DNA from: Ardenticatenaceae bacterium
GTDB taxonomy: Bacteria > Chloroflexota > Anaerolineae > Promineifilales > Promineifilaceae
Direction: 5' to 3'
DNA: 50,834 nt
Assembly: GCA_020634215.1 (NCBI GenBank)
Contig: JACKCD010000042.1
Coordinates: forward strand, 1-50,834
Below the pieces are notes generated by a model that had not been told where the DNA came from, did no database searches, and was given only the letters and a program-made list of their open reading frames with translations. Both the position numbers and the translations under genes were made by a program. Below are positions 25,601 to 33,452 of this stretch, in pieces (position 1 is the stretch's first letter; every line of letters begins with the position of its first letter).

Positions 25601-25711
25601 GGTGTGAGCCAAATAAATCAGCAGGGCGACTTCTCGCTGGCTGCGAAATTGATCCAGCGGCACCCCGTCTTCTGCTACGGTAGCTTGTCCCAGCAGGCTA
25701 AATGTCAGCAT
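22667..25711 (-). CDS. Second AfsR-like regulator: BTAD-NB-ARC-TPR
   Basis: 1014 aa from ATG 25711, with GGGAGAG upstream; an upstream TTG at 25744 is rejected. It has the same order as the 19398-22310 product: SARP winged helix (about 1-90, MLTFSLLGQATVAEDG...), BTAD (about 90-250), NB-ARC with P-loop GQGGAGKT (about 288-296) and LLVLDNFEHLL, then a TPR array with typical 40-residue units (GLVCYHQGELPAAQQAMEQA, NLGKNYRLLGETALATENL). The two regulators are diverged paralogues on one strand, separated by the peptide gene. Likely DNA targets are the GGAAGCG arrays at 16.6 and 17.5 kb, but which regulator binds is unknown. Three perfect palindrome copies are present. A 33-codon frame overlaps its start. 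Confidence 0.9.
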   Translation of the reverse strand: MLTFSLLGQATVAEDGVPLDQFRSQREVALLIYLAHTGQVQPRDFLAELLWNGRSTKQALSNLRTVLARLRKQVGDKFIATRTSVSFAPETGQQPDSVRLLETLTNMGTIDSSETATLLQQTLESYQGDFLAGFHLPDSPQFNDWVLVTREHIHRQVVAAYDKLGQYALSTGDVAYGIATARRWLQMDELDESAHTLLIRLLLEAGNVREAMAHYDHCVQLLKMELGVAPPAAMTALVKDVVLSPVVLSRVTAVRHNLPAPHDQFFGRETAQQEIHTRLDQPWCRLVTLIGQGGAGKTRLASTIARSRLGQYRDGVWLVELADLDPDDDDLAEAIAVEIATALDLRLTGSTTPAEQLLNHLRHKQMLLVLDNFEHLLSGVPIVLDILQQCEQVQLIATSREMLGLQAEWIVALTGLTYPASDSDEQRCDAVDLFAARWAQQQRGEMAAGELTAVRHICRLVEGLPLAIELAAALTRRTTCQAIANRLDKGFDSLTTSLRDVEPRHRALHVVFAMSWRTLTPELQACLARLSVFRGGFTAAAAQHIAAADEPQLAALGDKSLLAYDAATDRYALHAVVRAYAAEKCPPTDQTLPQHADYYLNWLAQYAEPLQKSAPQEVIALIQPDVDNVRLAWQTGLAGRKVTLLAALTPFSIYYQLRGLSHEAEAVMQMTVRTATAWGDDGVALAIRAGLELARFQNRLGRCRPAIQSVKTALQLAAGGSDRWAEGMGLVLWGEALWRLGEYEASENRLSHALDLAHALDATLIIGWCHHHLGIINDIQTRYAAAHDHLQQACAAWQTLDNAQALCGSLNSIGLVCYHQGELPAAQQAMEQALALCNQIDNHALQSLLLNNLSMIATTQGDYNGAQYYLQLGLEFAKARGDLVAQGHLYTNLGKNYRLLGETALATENLMQGLKISEAIGNPSLTATAMLDLAETESVRGNLERSEALYMQALETARQSNLQGAECEILIGMAAFWRGIDKDRARQSSTEAVALAKVLQNQQLLERANATVPI

Positions 25712-25799
25712 CTTGGCTCTCCCTGGTAAACAAGACGCAGACAAACACGGACAAATCTGTAAAACGTTTGGTTGCCATTGGTAATGTGTCGCTGCTCAT
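25698..25799 (-). CDS. Possible 33-aa upstream/leader ORF
   Basis: ATG 25799 is preceded by AGGAGAG at good spacing (5 nt). The frame (MSSDTLPMATKRF...) runs over the start of the second regulator and stops 14 bp inside it, in another frame. It may be a leader peptide that couples translation to the regulator, or chance. The product has a short hydrophobic stretch (LSVFVCVLF). Confidence 0.3.
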   Translation of the reverse strand: MSSDTLPMATKRFTDLSVFVCVLFTRESQDADI

Positions 25800-25977
25800 G
25801 AACTCTCCTAAGCAATAGCAGTATACATGGTTTGCAACCTTTGCGGCTCCCCTTTCCCGCAATGAATTAGCCCCATGGCAGCGCTAATCCGTGGTTCCCT
25901 GCTTCCTTGTAAAAAAACGGCCGTTAATCAGCCCCAATCAATACACCCAACCCCATATGGTTCATGCTGTCAATTTT

Positions 25978-26157
25978 CTACCGATTGCGGACATACATGC
26001 TGGTTCCCACCACCAGCACAACCGCCAGAAGTGCCAACACGAAGCCCACCCAGCCGGGTAGATTCACCGATTTTTCGCTAATTTGCGCCAACGCTGGCAG
26101 TACCGTCACAGCCAGCAAGAAAACAACAGACAGTAGAGCAGTTCCTTTTTTACTCAT
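25978..26157 (-). CDS. Small membrane protein, 59 aa, two hydrophobic segments
   Basis: ATG 26157 with GGAG 8 bp upstream. The first segment (GTALLSVVFLLAVTVLPALA) looks like a cleavable signal peptide or first helix. After QISEKSVNLPGWV comes a second helix (FVLALLAVVLVVGTSMYV), ending in RNR. No family is recognised. It could be a small membrane anchor or regulator of a neighbour. It stands alone between the second regulator and the divergent M1 peptidase. The gap 25800-25977 has one palindrome (25916) and nothing else clear. Confidence 0.6.
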   Translation of the reverse strand: MSKKGTALLSVVFLLAVTVLPALAQISEKSVNLPGWVGFVLALLAVVLVVGTSMYVRNR

Positions 26158-26355
26158 CGTTTTTTCTCCACGTACATTATTTGTGCAAGACAGTCAAGAT
26201 GATAACCCATCTGCCGACTGCCTCCCTAACATTATAAGCCGCCGCTAAAAATATTGCACAGTTCGCTCCGATAGGGGCAAACAAGCAACATTTCCTGTAT
26301 GATTGCGTATCATAATGGGGTCAACCCAAACAAATCATTGCCAAGCGAGGTATGT

Positions 26356-27951
26356 ATGAAAAAAACGGCCGTTTTCCCCCTCACTCTCCTGCTCATCCTG
26401 CTCACCGCCTGCCAACGCACCCAGCCTATTGCCGCCACCTTGGTGCCTACCGCTGTTGTCCAAGCCACCAACAACCCCTTGCCTACCACACCACCGGCCA
26501 CCATTTCTTCAACCGCCACTGCCAGCCAAACGGCCGTTCCCGATGCCGCCCCCACCACCCTGCTCAACCATCCCTTTGCCGACCGCACTCCCTTCCAAAG
26601 CGGGCTGCTGCCCAGCGAACAAGCCGTTTTAGACCAGCTTCCCGGTGCCACCGATTACCAAATGGCACTGACCATTGAGCCAGGGTTAACGAAAATAAAC
26701 GGCCGTCAACAAATTCGCTATACGAATCAAGAGAAAGTCAAGCTAACCAACCTCTACTTCCACCTCTTCCCTAACATCCTCGGCGGCAGCATCACGGTTG
26801 AAGATGTGGCGGTGAACAACCAGGCTGCCACCCCTGCGCTTGAACAAGGCGGCTCAGTGCTGCGCGTGCCGCTGCCCACACCGCTGCAACCGGGAGCAGA
26901 AACGGCCGTTTCCCTCACCTTCCATACCACCATCCCCCAGGACAGCGGCCGCAACTATGGCGTGTTTGCCACCCTCGACAACATTCTTGCCCTAGCTCAC
27001 TTTTACCCCATGGTGGCTGTTTATGACGATGAAGGGTGGAATATTGCCCCACCCAGCGAAGGCGGCGATGTCACCTATGGCGACAGCAGCTTCTTTTTGG
27101 TGCAAATTACTGCCCCGGCCGCCCAAACCATTGCCACCAGCGGCGTGGTCATTGACCACATCAGCAGCGGCGACACGCAAACGGTGACGGTGGCAGCCGG
27201 CCCCATGCGTGATTTTTATCTGGCAAGCAGCGACCGCTTTGTCAGCCACAGCGACACGGTCAACGGAATCACCATCAACAGCTTTGCGCCGCAAGGAATG
27301 GATGCGGGGGCACAGTTGGCACTGGAAACGGCCGTTTTTGCCGTGCAAACGTACTCAACCCGCTTTGGCCCCTATCCCTACACCGAACTTGACCTCGTAA
27401 CCACCCCCACCTCGGCACTGGGTGTGGAATACCCCGGCATCATTGCCAACGCCATTCGCATCTATGACAGTGGCGACGGCACGCCCAACCGCAACTTTCT
27501 TGAATCTACCACTGCCCACGAAGTCGGCCACCAATGGTTCTATGGTCTCATTGGCAACGACCAGCTTGATGAGCCGTGGCTGGATGAATCGCTGACGCAA
27601 TATGTAACCTGGCTTTATTATCTGGATAAATATGGTGAGCAAGGAGCCGATGGGTTTTACCAATCGCTGGAAGGGCGATGGGAGAGTGTGGGGCAAACGG
27701 CCGTTCCTATCGGCCAGCCCGTTGCTGAATTTTCTCCCATTGAATACAGCGCCATCGTCTACGGGCGCGGCCCGATCTTCCTGCGCGAACTGGCCGCCAC
27801 CGTTGGCGAGGAAACGTTTGCCCGCTTCCTACAACATTACTACCAGCAATACCGCTGGGGTATTACTACCACCGCCGATTTCCAATCGCTGCTGGAAACC
27901 GAGTGTGCCTGTGATTTGACGGAGGCGTTTGCGGCGGTTAACGGCCGTTAG
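26356..27951 (+). CDS. M1 family aminopeptidase-like lipoprotein
   Basis: 531 aa from ATG 26356 (GAGG 6 bp upstream); an in-frame start at 26299 is rejected. It has a signal peptide with lipobox LLTAC, then a Thr/Pro-rich stalk, so it is probably a surface lipoprotein. A beta-rich N-terminal domain (about 90-270) precedes the thermolysin-like domain. The zinc site HEVGHQW (His 388/392) is followed after 18 residues by Glu 411 (LDES), the M1 spacing. The substrate-binding GAMEN motif appears changed to GVEYPG. It should hydrolyse N-terminal residues of external peptides. Six perfect palindrome copies are read as Thr-Ala-Val or Asn-Gly-Arg, the last forming the C-terminal NGR, so the motif even supplies the protein end. 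Confidence 0.9.
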   Translation: MKKTAVFPLTLLLILLTACQRTQPIAATLVPTAVVQATNNPLPTTPPATISSTATASQTAVPDAAPTTLLNHPFADRTPFQSGLLPSEQAVLDQLPGATDYQMALTIEPGLTKINGRQQIRYTNQEKVKLTNLYFHLFPNILGGSITVEDVAVNNQAATPALEQGGSVLRVPLPTPLQPGAETAVSLTFHTTIPQDSGRNYGVFATLDNILALAHFYPMVAVYDDEGWNIAPPSEGGDVTYGDSSFFLVQITAPAAQTIATSGVVIDHISSGDTQTVTVAAGPMRDFYLASSDRFVSHSDTVNGITINSFAPQGMDAGAQLALETAVFAVQTYSTRFGPYPYTELDLVTTPTSALGVEYPGIIANAIRIYDSGDGTPNRNFLESTTAHEVGHQWFYGLIGNDQLDEPWLDESLTQYVTWLYYLDKYGEQGADGFYQSLEGRWESVGQTAVPIGQPVAEFSPIEYSAIVYGRGPIFLRELAATVGEETFARFLQHYYQQYRWGITTTADFQSLLETECACDLTEAFAAVNGR

Positions 27952-28131
27952 CCACCAGAACGGACAAAAATCAAAGATTCCACAGATTCGGCCGTGTTCA
28001 TCTACGCCCCAAGCCCTAATTCTGGGCTTGACGGCCGTTTATTGCCGACGTACACTCCCCCAGCAACGAAGGAGCTAAAATACACCCCTTTTTGCTTACC
28101 TATTACCATCATATATTACGGAGACAATAAC

Positions 28132-30282
28132 ATGCTTGCCAGCGTAACGTCCAAGGTGGACATGGCGGCTGTACTCAAGCCAGCACTTTTTTATCTCAAA
28201 CAACCAGTTCGCGTCATTCGCGCTTATGACAATGCCAACCTGCGTGCCGACATCATCGCCGGTATCACTGTTGCCGTGGTTGCTCTTCCCCAGGCCATCG
28301 CTTTCACCCTTATCGCTGACCTGCCGCCCAAGATGGGGCTGTATGCCACCATTGTGGGAGCCATCATTGGAGCCTTATGGGGGTCATCCGATCAGGGGCA
28401 TACCGGGCCGGCCAACGCCATTTCGCTGTTGGTCTTGTCTGCCCTACCGGCGATGGATGTCATTGGTGAGGAGCGTTTTGTCTTAGCGGCCGGCCTGATG
28501 GCGGTCATGGCCGGTATGTTTCAGTTTTTGTTAGGGATGGCTCGCTTGGGCATCCTGGTCAATTTTGTTTCTCACTCCGTGGTGGTGGGGTTTAGCACGG
28601 GTGCCGGTATTTTGATTGCCATTAAGCAGGTTGGCCCATTGTTGGGGATTAAGTTTCCCACGGACAATATTTTGCAGGCTATTTATGGTTTTGTGACGAC
28701 TGTAAGCCATACGCAGATGGAAACGGCCGTTATTGGCATCGGTGCCATCATCATCCTCATCATCAGTCGCCGCCTCAACCCACGCCTGCCCGCCGCCGTC
28801 ATCAGCATGGTCGTCGCCACAGGGGCCGTCTACCTGTTTCATCTCGACCAGGCTGGGGTGGATGTCATCGGCCACTTGCCGCAAAACTTACCCCCCTTAG
28901 CCAAACTACCCATCTTTGATCTGGAGTTAATTGGCACCCTTTCTTCAGGCGCACTTGCCATCGCCATCATCGGTCTTGTGCAAACCTCAGCCATTGCTCG
29001 CTCCATGGCCACCCAAACCGGGCAGCGGCTAGACAGCAACCAGGAATTTGTCGGGCAAGGTTTAGCCAACATCATTTGCGGCTTTTTCTCTGGCTATCCC
29101 GTCGCGTCTTCCTTTACCCGTTCAGCCGTTAACCTGAAAGCGGGGGCAAAATCACCCTTTGCCGCCATTTTTTCCAGCATCTTTGTCCTCATCGCCATGT
29201 TTATTCTCGCCCCAGCCGCCGCTTTCTTGCCCACCGCAGCCCTGGCCGCCGTCCTCATCATCACCGCCTATGGCATGATTGACGTGGAGGAAATCCGCCG
29301 CATTTGGTACGGCACACCGGGCGACGGCGTGATTATGCTAGTTACACTCCTGGGCACACTATTTCTCAAAATCGAGTTTTCGGTTTTGATCGGTCTGCTT
29401 TTCTCGCTCGCCCTCTACATCATGCGTACCAGCACGCCTCGCGTCCACGCCGTTTTGCCCAACCCCGATTTTAAGCATTTTACCTACCAGCCAGACAGAC
29501 AGCCGTGCCCCCAGTTAGCCATCATTGAGATTCAAGGTGATCTGTATTTTGGAGCCGTAAGCCACGTCGAAGAAACGATCCTGACATACCTGGAAGAACA
29601 TCCCGAACAACGCTATTTGCTCATCCGAATGCACAATGTGAACCATTGCGACTTTAGCGGGGTGCATATGCTGGAAAACATCATCCGCGTCTGTGAGGAT
29701 CGCGGTGGTGATATGTTCATGGTGCGCGTCCACTATCGTATTCTCAAAATATTTGAAGCGACCGGTTTTTATGACCGTTTGGGGGAAGAAAAATTTTTGC
29801 CCGAAGATGAGGCGATTAGCCAATTGTTTTATCGGACGCTAGACCCGGCCGTTTGCATTTATGAATGCCCCATACGCGCCTTTAAGGAGTGCCAAAATTT
29901 GCCCAAACGCACCGTACTCAACGGCATCTCGCTACTGCACGACATGCACTCAGACGGCATTACCGATGTGACCCCACAAAAATTATGGGAGCGGCTGCAT
30001 GACGGGCACGGAGAGAAGCTCCCTCTGATCATAGATGTGCGCGAACCACGTGAGTTCCACCGAGGGCATTTGCCAGAAGCCCAATTAGAGCCGTTGCCCA
30101 GCATTCTGTCCGATACGATTCATTTTTCTCAAGATCAGGAGATTATTTTTATCTGCCGCAGCGGCCGGCGCAGTCGTCGGGCGGCTTATGCGCTGAAGGA
30201 GGCGGGCATCTCAAATGTGTCCATTTTGAAGGGCGGGATGCTGGCTTGGGAAGCGGCTGGCTTGTTAGAGGCCATTGATTAA
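28132..30282 (+). CDS. SulP anion transporter with STAS and rhodanese domains
   Basis: 716 aa from ATG 28132 with ACGGAG upstream; an upstream frame start at 27994 is rejected. Residues about 20-430 are the 12-14 helix SulP/SLC26 transporter core (ITVAVVALPQAIAFTLIADLPPKMGLYATIVG; GPANAIS; ASFTRSAVN). Residues about 460-560 are a STAS domain (LAIIEIQGDLYFGAV...). A Cys-rich joint (CIYECPIRAFKEC) follows, then a complete rhodanese domain (about 620-712) with DVREPREFHRGHLPEA and active-site Cys 675 in CRSGRRS. The fusion suggests linkage of sulfate or another anion uptake with sulfane-sulfur handling. One palindrome lies at 28722. Alternative substrates include bicarbonate; the substrate is not determined by sequence. 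Confidence 0.93.
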   Translation: MLASVTSKVDMAAVLKPALFYLKQPVRVIRAYDNANLRADIIAGITVAVVALPQAIAFTLIADLPPKMGLYATIVGAIIGALWGSSDQGHTGPANAISLLVLSALPAMDVIGEERFVLAAGLMAVMAGMFQFLLGMARLGILVNFVSHSVVVGFSTGAGILIAIKQVGPLLGIKFPTDNILQAIYGFVTTVSHTQMETAVIGIGAIIILIISRRLNPRLPAAVISMVVATGAVYLFHLDQAGVDVIGHLPQNLPPLAKLPIFDLELIGTLSSGALAIAIIGLVQTSAIARSMATQTGQRLDSNQEFVGQGLANIICGFFSGYPVASSFTRSAVNLKAGAKSPFAAIFSSIFVLIAMFILAPAAAFLPTAALAAVLIITAYGMIDVEEIRRIWYGTPGDGVIMLVTLLGTLFLKIEFSVLIGLLFSLALYIMRTSTPRVHAVLPNPDFKHFTYQPDRQPCPQLAIIEIQGDLYFGAVSHVEETILTYLEEHPEQRYLLIRMHNVNHCDFSGVHMLENIIRVCEDRGGDMFMVRVHYRILKIFEATGFYDRLGEEKFLPEDEAISQLFYRTLDPAVCIYECPIRAFKECQNLPKRTVLNGISLLHDMHSDGITDVTPQKLWERLHDGHGEKLPLIIDVREPREFHRGHLPEAQLEPLPSILSDTIHFSQDQEIIFICRSGRRSRRAAYALKEAGISNVSILKGGMLAWEAAGLLEAID

Positions 30283-30333
30283 AAATAAATTAGGACTATG
30301 GTACTAGCGAGAAACGGCCGTTTGTAACTTTGT

Positions 30334-30361
30334 TTGTAATCGTTTCACGATATTCTATAAA
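30334..30361 (+). promoter_or_regulatory. Probable sigma-70 promoter of a noncoding tract
   Basis: TTGTAA (30334-30339), 16 bp, TATAAA (30356-30361). It lies 50 bp after the SulP stop and directs transcription into the repeat tract that ends at the terminator 30638-30670. Confidence 0.45.
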
Positions 30362-30367
30362 TGGTTT

Positions 30368-30670
30368 TGGAGAAGGGTGGCGTTCAAACAAAATAGCAGC
30401 AACGACGACTCATTCAAGCATATCGTAGCAACATTACAGCAAATCATAGCATACATTGCACCACAACATAACCGCATCGAAGCAAATCGCAGCCTACATG
30501 ACAGCCACAACACAGCCACACTGTAGCCCATTGCAGCCTGCATCATAGCCGCATTGTCACATCATTACACTCGCATCGTCGCCACATCGCACCTGCATCA
30601 CAGCCTATCATAACGCCATCCATCTTTCTTAAGATTTAGCCGCTGGAAATGATTCCAGCGGCTTTTTTTT
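30368..30670 (+). ncRNA. Candidate noncoding RNA of degenerate 11-nt repeats
   Basis: Between a promoter-like pair and a strong intrinsic terminator lies a tract with no open frame of note. From about 30392 to 30618 it consists of roughly twenty 10-12 nt units ending in AGCA or AGCC (for example AATCATAGCA, TACATGACAGCC, ACACTGTAGCC, TGCATCATAGCC, TGCATCACAGCC). It is rich in A and C and nearly free of GG. The period equals one DNA helical turn. It could be an unstructured RNA that titrates a protein, an array of protein-binding sites in DNA, or a Rho-loading C-rich region. No known RNA family is recognised. Confidence 0.35.
30638..30670 (+). terminator. Intrinsic terminator
   Basis: Stem AGCCGCTGGAA (30638-30648) and TTCCAGCGGCT (30653-30663) with a 4-nt loop, followed by seven further T. 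This is the only textbook Rho-independent terminator found in the window. It ends either the SulP transcript or the candidate noncoding RNA. Confidence 0.9.
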
Positions 30671-30745
30671 CTTGTCCGCCACAAACGGCCGTTTCCATGC
30701 CCACCCACAAAAGGACAGACTGCTACCGCATTGGCTCAACATCGC

Positions 30746-31831
30746 TCACGCTTGCAGCTCCCGAATGGTGGCAATAACGGCCGTTTCTGCCACCTCCCCC
30801 GTGGTAAACGGCTCACCCAGCCCGTGCAGCAGCACAAAGCGCACCCGTCCCCCCGCCTTTTTCTTGTCCGTTCCCATCGCCGCATAAATTGCCTCCGCGT
30901 CGAGGTCAGCAGGAATGCGGGTGGGCAGGTTAACGGCCGTTAACCACTCCTCAATTTGCCCTTGCAGCACTGGGTCACAATGCTCCAGCCGTGCCGACAG
31001 CCGCGCCGCTGCCACCAGCCCCATCGCCACCCCTTCCCCGTGCCGCACGCGGAACTGGCTTACCTGCTCAATGGCGTGACCAAACGTATGCCCTAAATTC
31101 AAATGTGCCCGCCGCCCTTGCTCATACGGGTCTTCCTCCACCACATCCCGCTTCACGCAAATGGCCTGGGCGATAAGTGAGTAGAGAGTAGGGTGTGGGG
31201 AGTGGGGTGTATCCTCACGCCCTACGCCCCACTCTCCACGCTCCACGCTCCGCAGAATCCCCCCATCATTCAAAATCCCATGCTTAATCACCTCCGCCAT
31301 CCCGGCAGCAAATTCCACGGCGGGCAGGGTTTGCAGAGTGGTGATGTCGGCACAAACGGCCGTTGGTTGCTTGAATGCCCCCACCAAATTTTTCCCCTGC
31401 GGCACATCCACCCCCACCTTCCCGCCCACGCTGGCATCCACCATCGAAAGCAACGTTGTCGGACACTGCACAAAATCCACGCCGCGCATGTACGTGGCCG
31501 CCGCAAAGCCGGCCATGTCGCCAATGACCCCGCCCCCTAGTGCTACCACTGTTCCCTTGCGATCCATCCCGACGGCAAACAGCCCATCATAAATGGTACG
31601 CACAAAGTCGAGGTTTTTATGCACCTCGCCGGCCGGAACGGTAATCACCGCATCGGCTTCAATCTGCGCCGCATGGTGTGGCCCCACGTTGTCATCAGTT
31701 ACCACCACCATTTGCCCGCGCACCCCAGCCAGCTCGCGTAGCCGGGGCAGTAGCCCGGCACCCACCACCACATCATAACGGCCGTTTGGATGCTGCACCG
31801 CCAGTCGTTCAAAGCTTTCTTGTTCCATCAT
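30746..31831 (-). CDS. aroB: 3-dehydroquinate synthase
   Basis: 361 aa. It converts DAHP to 3-dehydroquinate in the shikimate pathway, using NAD and zinc. Visible blocks: NAD-binding ALGGGVIGDMAGFAAATYMRG; PTTLLSMVDASVGGKVGVD; the metal-binding Glu in GMAEVIKHG and His in LNLGHTFGHAIE and RHGEGVAMG. Length is normal. In the variable loop between GILNDGGILRSVE and AQAICVKRDVV, the DNA at 31184-31236 is an imperfect inverted repeat (about 17/21 bp pairing) that looks like a dispersed repeat read in frame (GVGREDTPHSPHPTLYS). The start is ATG 31831, 11 bp after the holA stop, so they form an operon. Four perfect palindrome copies lie within. Confidence 0.96.
   Translation of the reverse strand: MMEQESFERLAVQHPNGRYDVVVGAGLLPRLRELAGVRGQMVVVTDDNVGPHHAAQIEADAVITVPAGEVHKNLDFVRTIYDGLFAVGMDRKGTVVALGGGVIGDMAGFAAATYMRGVDFVQCPTTLLSMVDASVGGKVGVDVPQGKNLVGAFKQPTAVCADITTLQTLPAVEFAAGMAEVIKHGILNDGGILRSVERGEWGVGREDTPHSPHPTLYSLIAQAICVKRDVVEEDPYEQGRRAHLNLGHTFGHAIEQVSQFRVRHGEGVAMGLVAAARLSARLEHCDPVLQGQIEEWLTAVNLPTRIPADLDAEAIYAAMGTDKKKAGGRVRFVLLHGLGEPFTTGEVAETAVIATIRELQA
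31184..31236. repeat. Imperfect inverted repeat inside aroB
   Basis: GAGAGTAGGGTGTGGGGAGTG (31184-31204, described by position) pairs at about 17 of 21 positions with 31216-31236. Similar text (CCTCACACCCTACGCCCAT) occurs at about 50324-50342, which suggests a dispersed element that inserted in frame. Confidence 0.55.
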
Positions 31832-31842
31832 TCATCCTCTTC

Positions 31843-32802
31843 CTACACCGTCACCGTCAAACTTGCCACCAGCAAATTCAGCGATGTCAACATATCAGCC
31901 CGCCCCGTTTTAACCCCCACATCAATCTCCAGCAGGTGGCGGTAAATTTGCTCCAGTTGCGCCAGGCTAAACCCCCGTGCCTGCTGCACCAGCTTCCCCA
32001 CGACAAAGCTGTGGGTTTTCATCACCTTGCTCATGGCCGGTGGCTTCAACCCCTCCTCCATCAGCTCCCGTACCTGAATCAGCAGCCGAAACTGACGCAC
32101 AAACATGGAAAAGAGATAAAACGGGTCGGTTCCCTCGTTCATCTTCTCCTGCAAAAGCTGCGCTGCTCGCTTGGCGTTGCGGTTGCCCAGCGCGTCTACC
32201 AAATCAAAAATGCTGGCCTCGGCCAAATATGGGGAAAGCAAGGCCACGTCCTGGGCTTCAATCATCACTCCTTCCCCCTTGTAAAGCAACAGCTTTTCAA
32301 TCTCGTTGCTCAAAATAGTTAAATCGTTGCCAATGTTGGTGGCAAGGAGATGGGTAGCTTGAGGGGAAATACGGCCGTTTTTTTCCTCCACCGCCTGCCG
32401 TATCCACCGCTCCAGCCCCGATCCTTGCGGCCGTTCAAACAGCTTCACATACCCGTTTTCAACTTCTCCCCCGAGCTTCACCAGCACGTGGTTGGCGGCC
32501 AGCGGCTCACTTTCCAAAAAAACCAACCGCGTTGTTTCCGGCAGCGTCGGCAAAAAAGCCTTCAGTTCATTCACATAACTCTTGTCCAGCTTCCCTTTCA
32601 ACAAATCCCGCACTAACACCAGCCGCGCCGGAGCCAAAAACGGCATTGCACTGCACGCCTGCCTCAGCTGCGAAAACGACACATTCGCCTCAAACCGCGT
32701 CGTGTTTAAATCGAGCATTGCCGGATCGCCCAACCGCGCCACTAGCTTATCCAGCGTCTCTTTTTGCGAATGAGCATCATCCCCGTGAAAAATGTAAAAC
32801 AT
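31843..32802 (-). CDS. holA: DNA polymerase III subunit delta
   Basis: 319-aa clamp-loader delta subunit, which opens the beta sliding clamp. The family pattern is seen: an N-terminal FYIFHGDDAHSQKETLDKL, then LVLVRDLLKG, TRLVFLESEPL, the central GNDLTILSNEIEKLLLY, FDLVDALGNRNAKRAAQLLQE, and the helical C-terminal collar RQFRLLIQVRELMEEG...LLEIDVGVKTG. Length fits (about 320-340). ATG 32802; no strong ribosome site. It is cotranscribed with aroB 11 bp downstream. One imperfect palindrome (TACGGCCGTT near 32370) lies inside. The 146-bp gap upstream to the next gene shows only weak inverted repeats (32854-32907). Confidence 0.93.
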   Translation of the reverse strand: MFYIFHGDDAHSQKETLDKLVARLGDPAMLDLNTTRFEANVSFSQLRQACSAMPFLAPARLVLVRDLLKGKLDKSYVNELKAFLPTLPETTRLVFLESEPLAANHVLVKLGGEVENGYVKLFERPQGSGLERWIRQAVEEKNGRISPQATHLLATNIGNDLTILSNEIEKLLLYKGEGVMIEAQDVALLSPYLAEASIFDLVDALGNRNAKRAAQLLQEKMNEGTDPFYLFSMFVRQFRLLIQVRELMEEGLKPPAMSKVMKTHSFVVGKLVQQARGFSLAQLEQIYRHLLEIDVGVKTGRADMLTSLNLLVASLTVTV

Positions 32803-32948
32803 AATGGCAATCCTATCCTGGACAAGCCAGAGTCAAAAAACAAACCCCACGACGGGCAAAAGATAGATATAGCATTAGTTCTCCCTATCTATGAGGGACT
32901 TTTTTGCCCAGCGTCCCAAAATTTGACTTGTCAAGGCAAAGGTTCTCT

Positions 32949-33452
32949 TTATCCCTTACCCACCCAGCCAATTTCAACGCCAGCCTTGTCCCACAATCGC
33001 TCCGCCAGTTCCCCTACGTGAAGCTGCAAATGGCGTATCGAATAAAGTTGCAGTTCCAACTTACCAAAAGGCAACCAGGAAAAACCAGATGCTTGGCTCT
33101 CCATATCCAGCGTTGGCACAATCGCCTGAATCTGCTGCCGGCACAGTGTCAGATAATCCAGGAGTTCCGCCTGCGTGTAAACCACGTCCCGCACCAATTT
33201 TTCATGGGGCGGCCACGGCAGATCGTCGCCCATAACATGATAGTTTGCCTGGTGCTTTTCCCACGGCACAAACTCCCCTTCCTCGCGCTGTACATAAAGA
33301 TGGACGTAAAACAAAGCATGATAAACTATGTGCCAAAAGCGGTTCTGTGCAGCCGCGTCATTCCACACATGATCTGGGCATCGCTCAATCACCTGCTTCA
33401 TCATTGCCAACGCCGCCAAATATTGTGATTCAATCACTTGATAAACATTCAT
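32949..33452 (-). CDS. DinB family protein
   Basis: 167-aa four-helix-bundle protein of the DinB/YfiT superfamily, often metal-binding and thiol-dependent transferases or stress proteins. The expected histidines are present: the first helix pair has FWHIVYHALFYVHLY (His 41/45/51) and the last helix has SIRHLQLHVGELAERLW. Three His in such places form the nickel- or zinc-site in the family. ATG 33452. It has no palindrome copy and no obvious operon partner. The biochemical role cannot be set from sequence. Confidence 0.8.
   Translation of the reverse strand: MNVYQVIESQYLAALAMMKQVIERCPDHVWNDAAAQNRFWHIVYHALFYVHLYVQREEGEFVPWEKHQANYHVMGDDLPWPPHEKLVRDVVYTQAELLDYLTLCRQQIQAIVPTLDMESQASGFSWLPFGKLELQLYSIRHLQLHVGELAERLWDKAGVEIGWVGKG

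Noticed and set aside
30355..30546. Minus-strand 63-codon frame in the repeat tract
   Set aside because: Met- and Cys-rich product is what the degenerate 11-nt repeats give by chance when read in reverse; no ribosome site.
32854..32907. GGGCAAAA...TTTTGCCC pairing upstream of holA as a terminator
   Set aside because: Arms are short and interrupted, loop is long, and it is in the 5' region of the operon; too weak to annotate.
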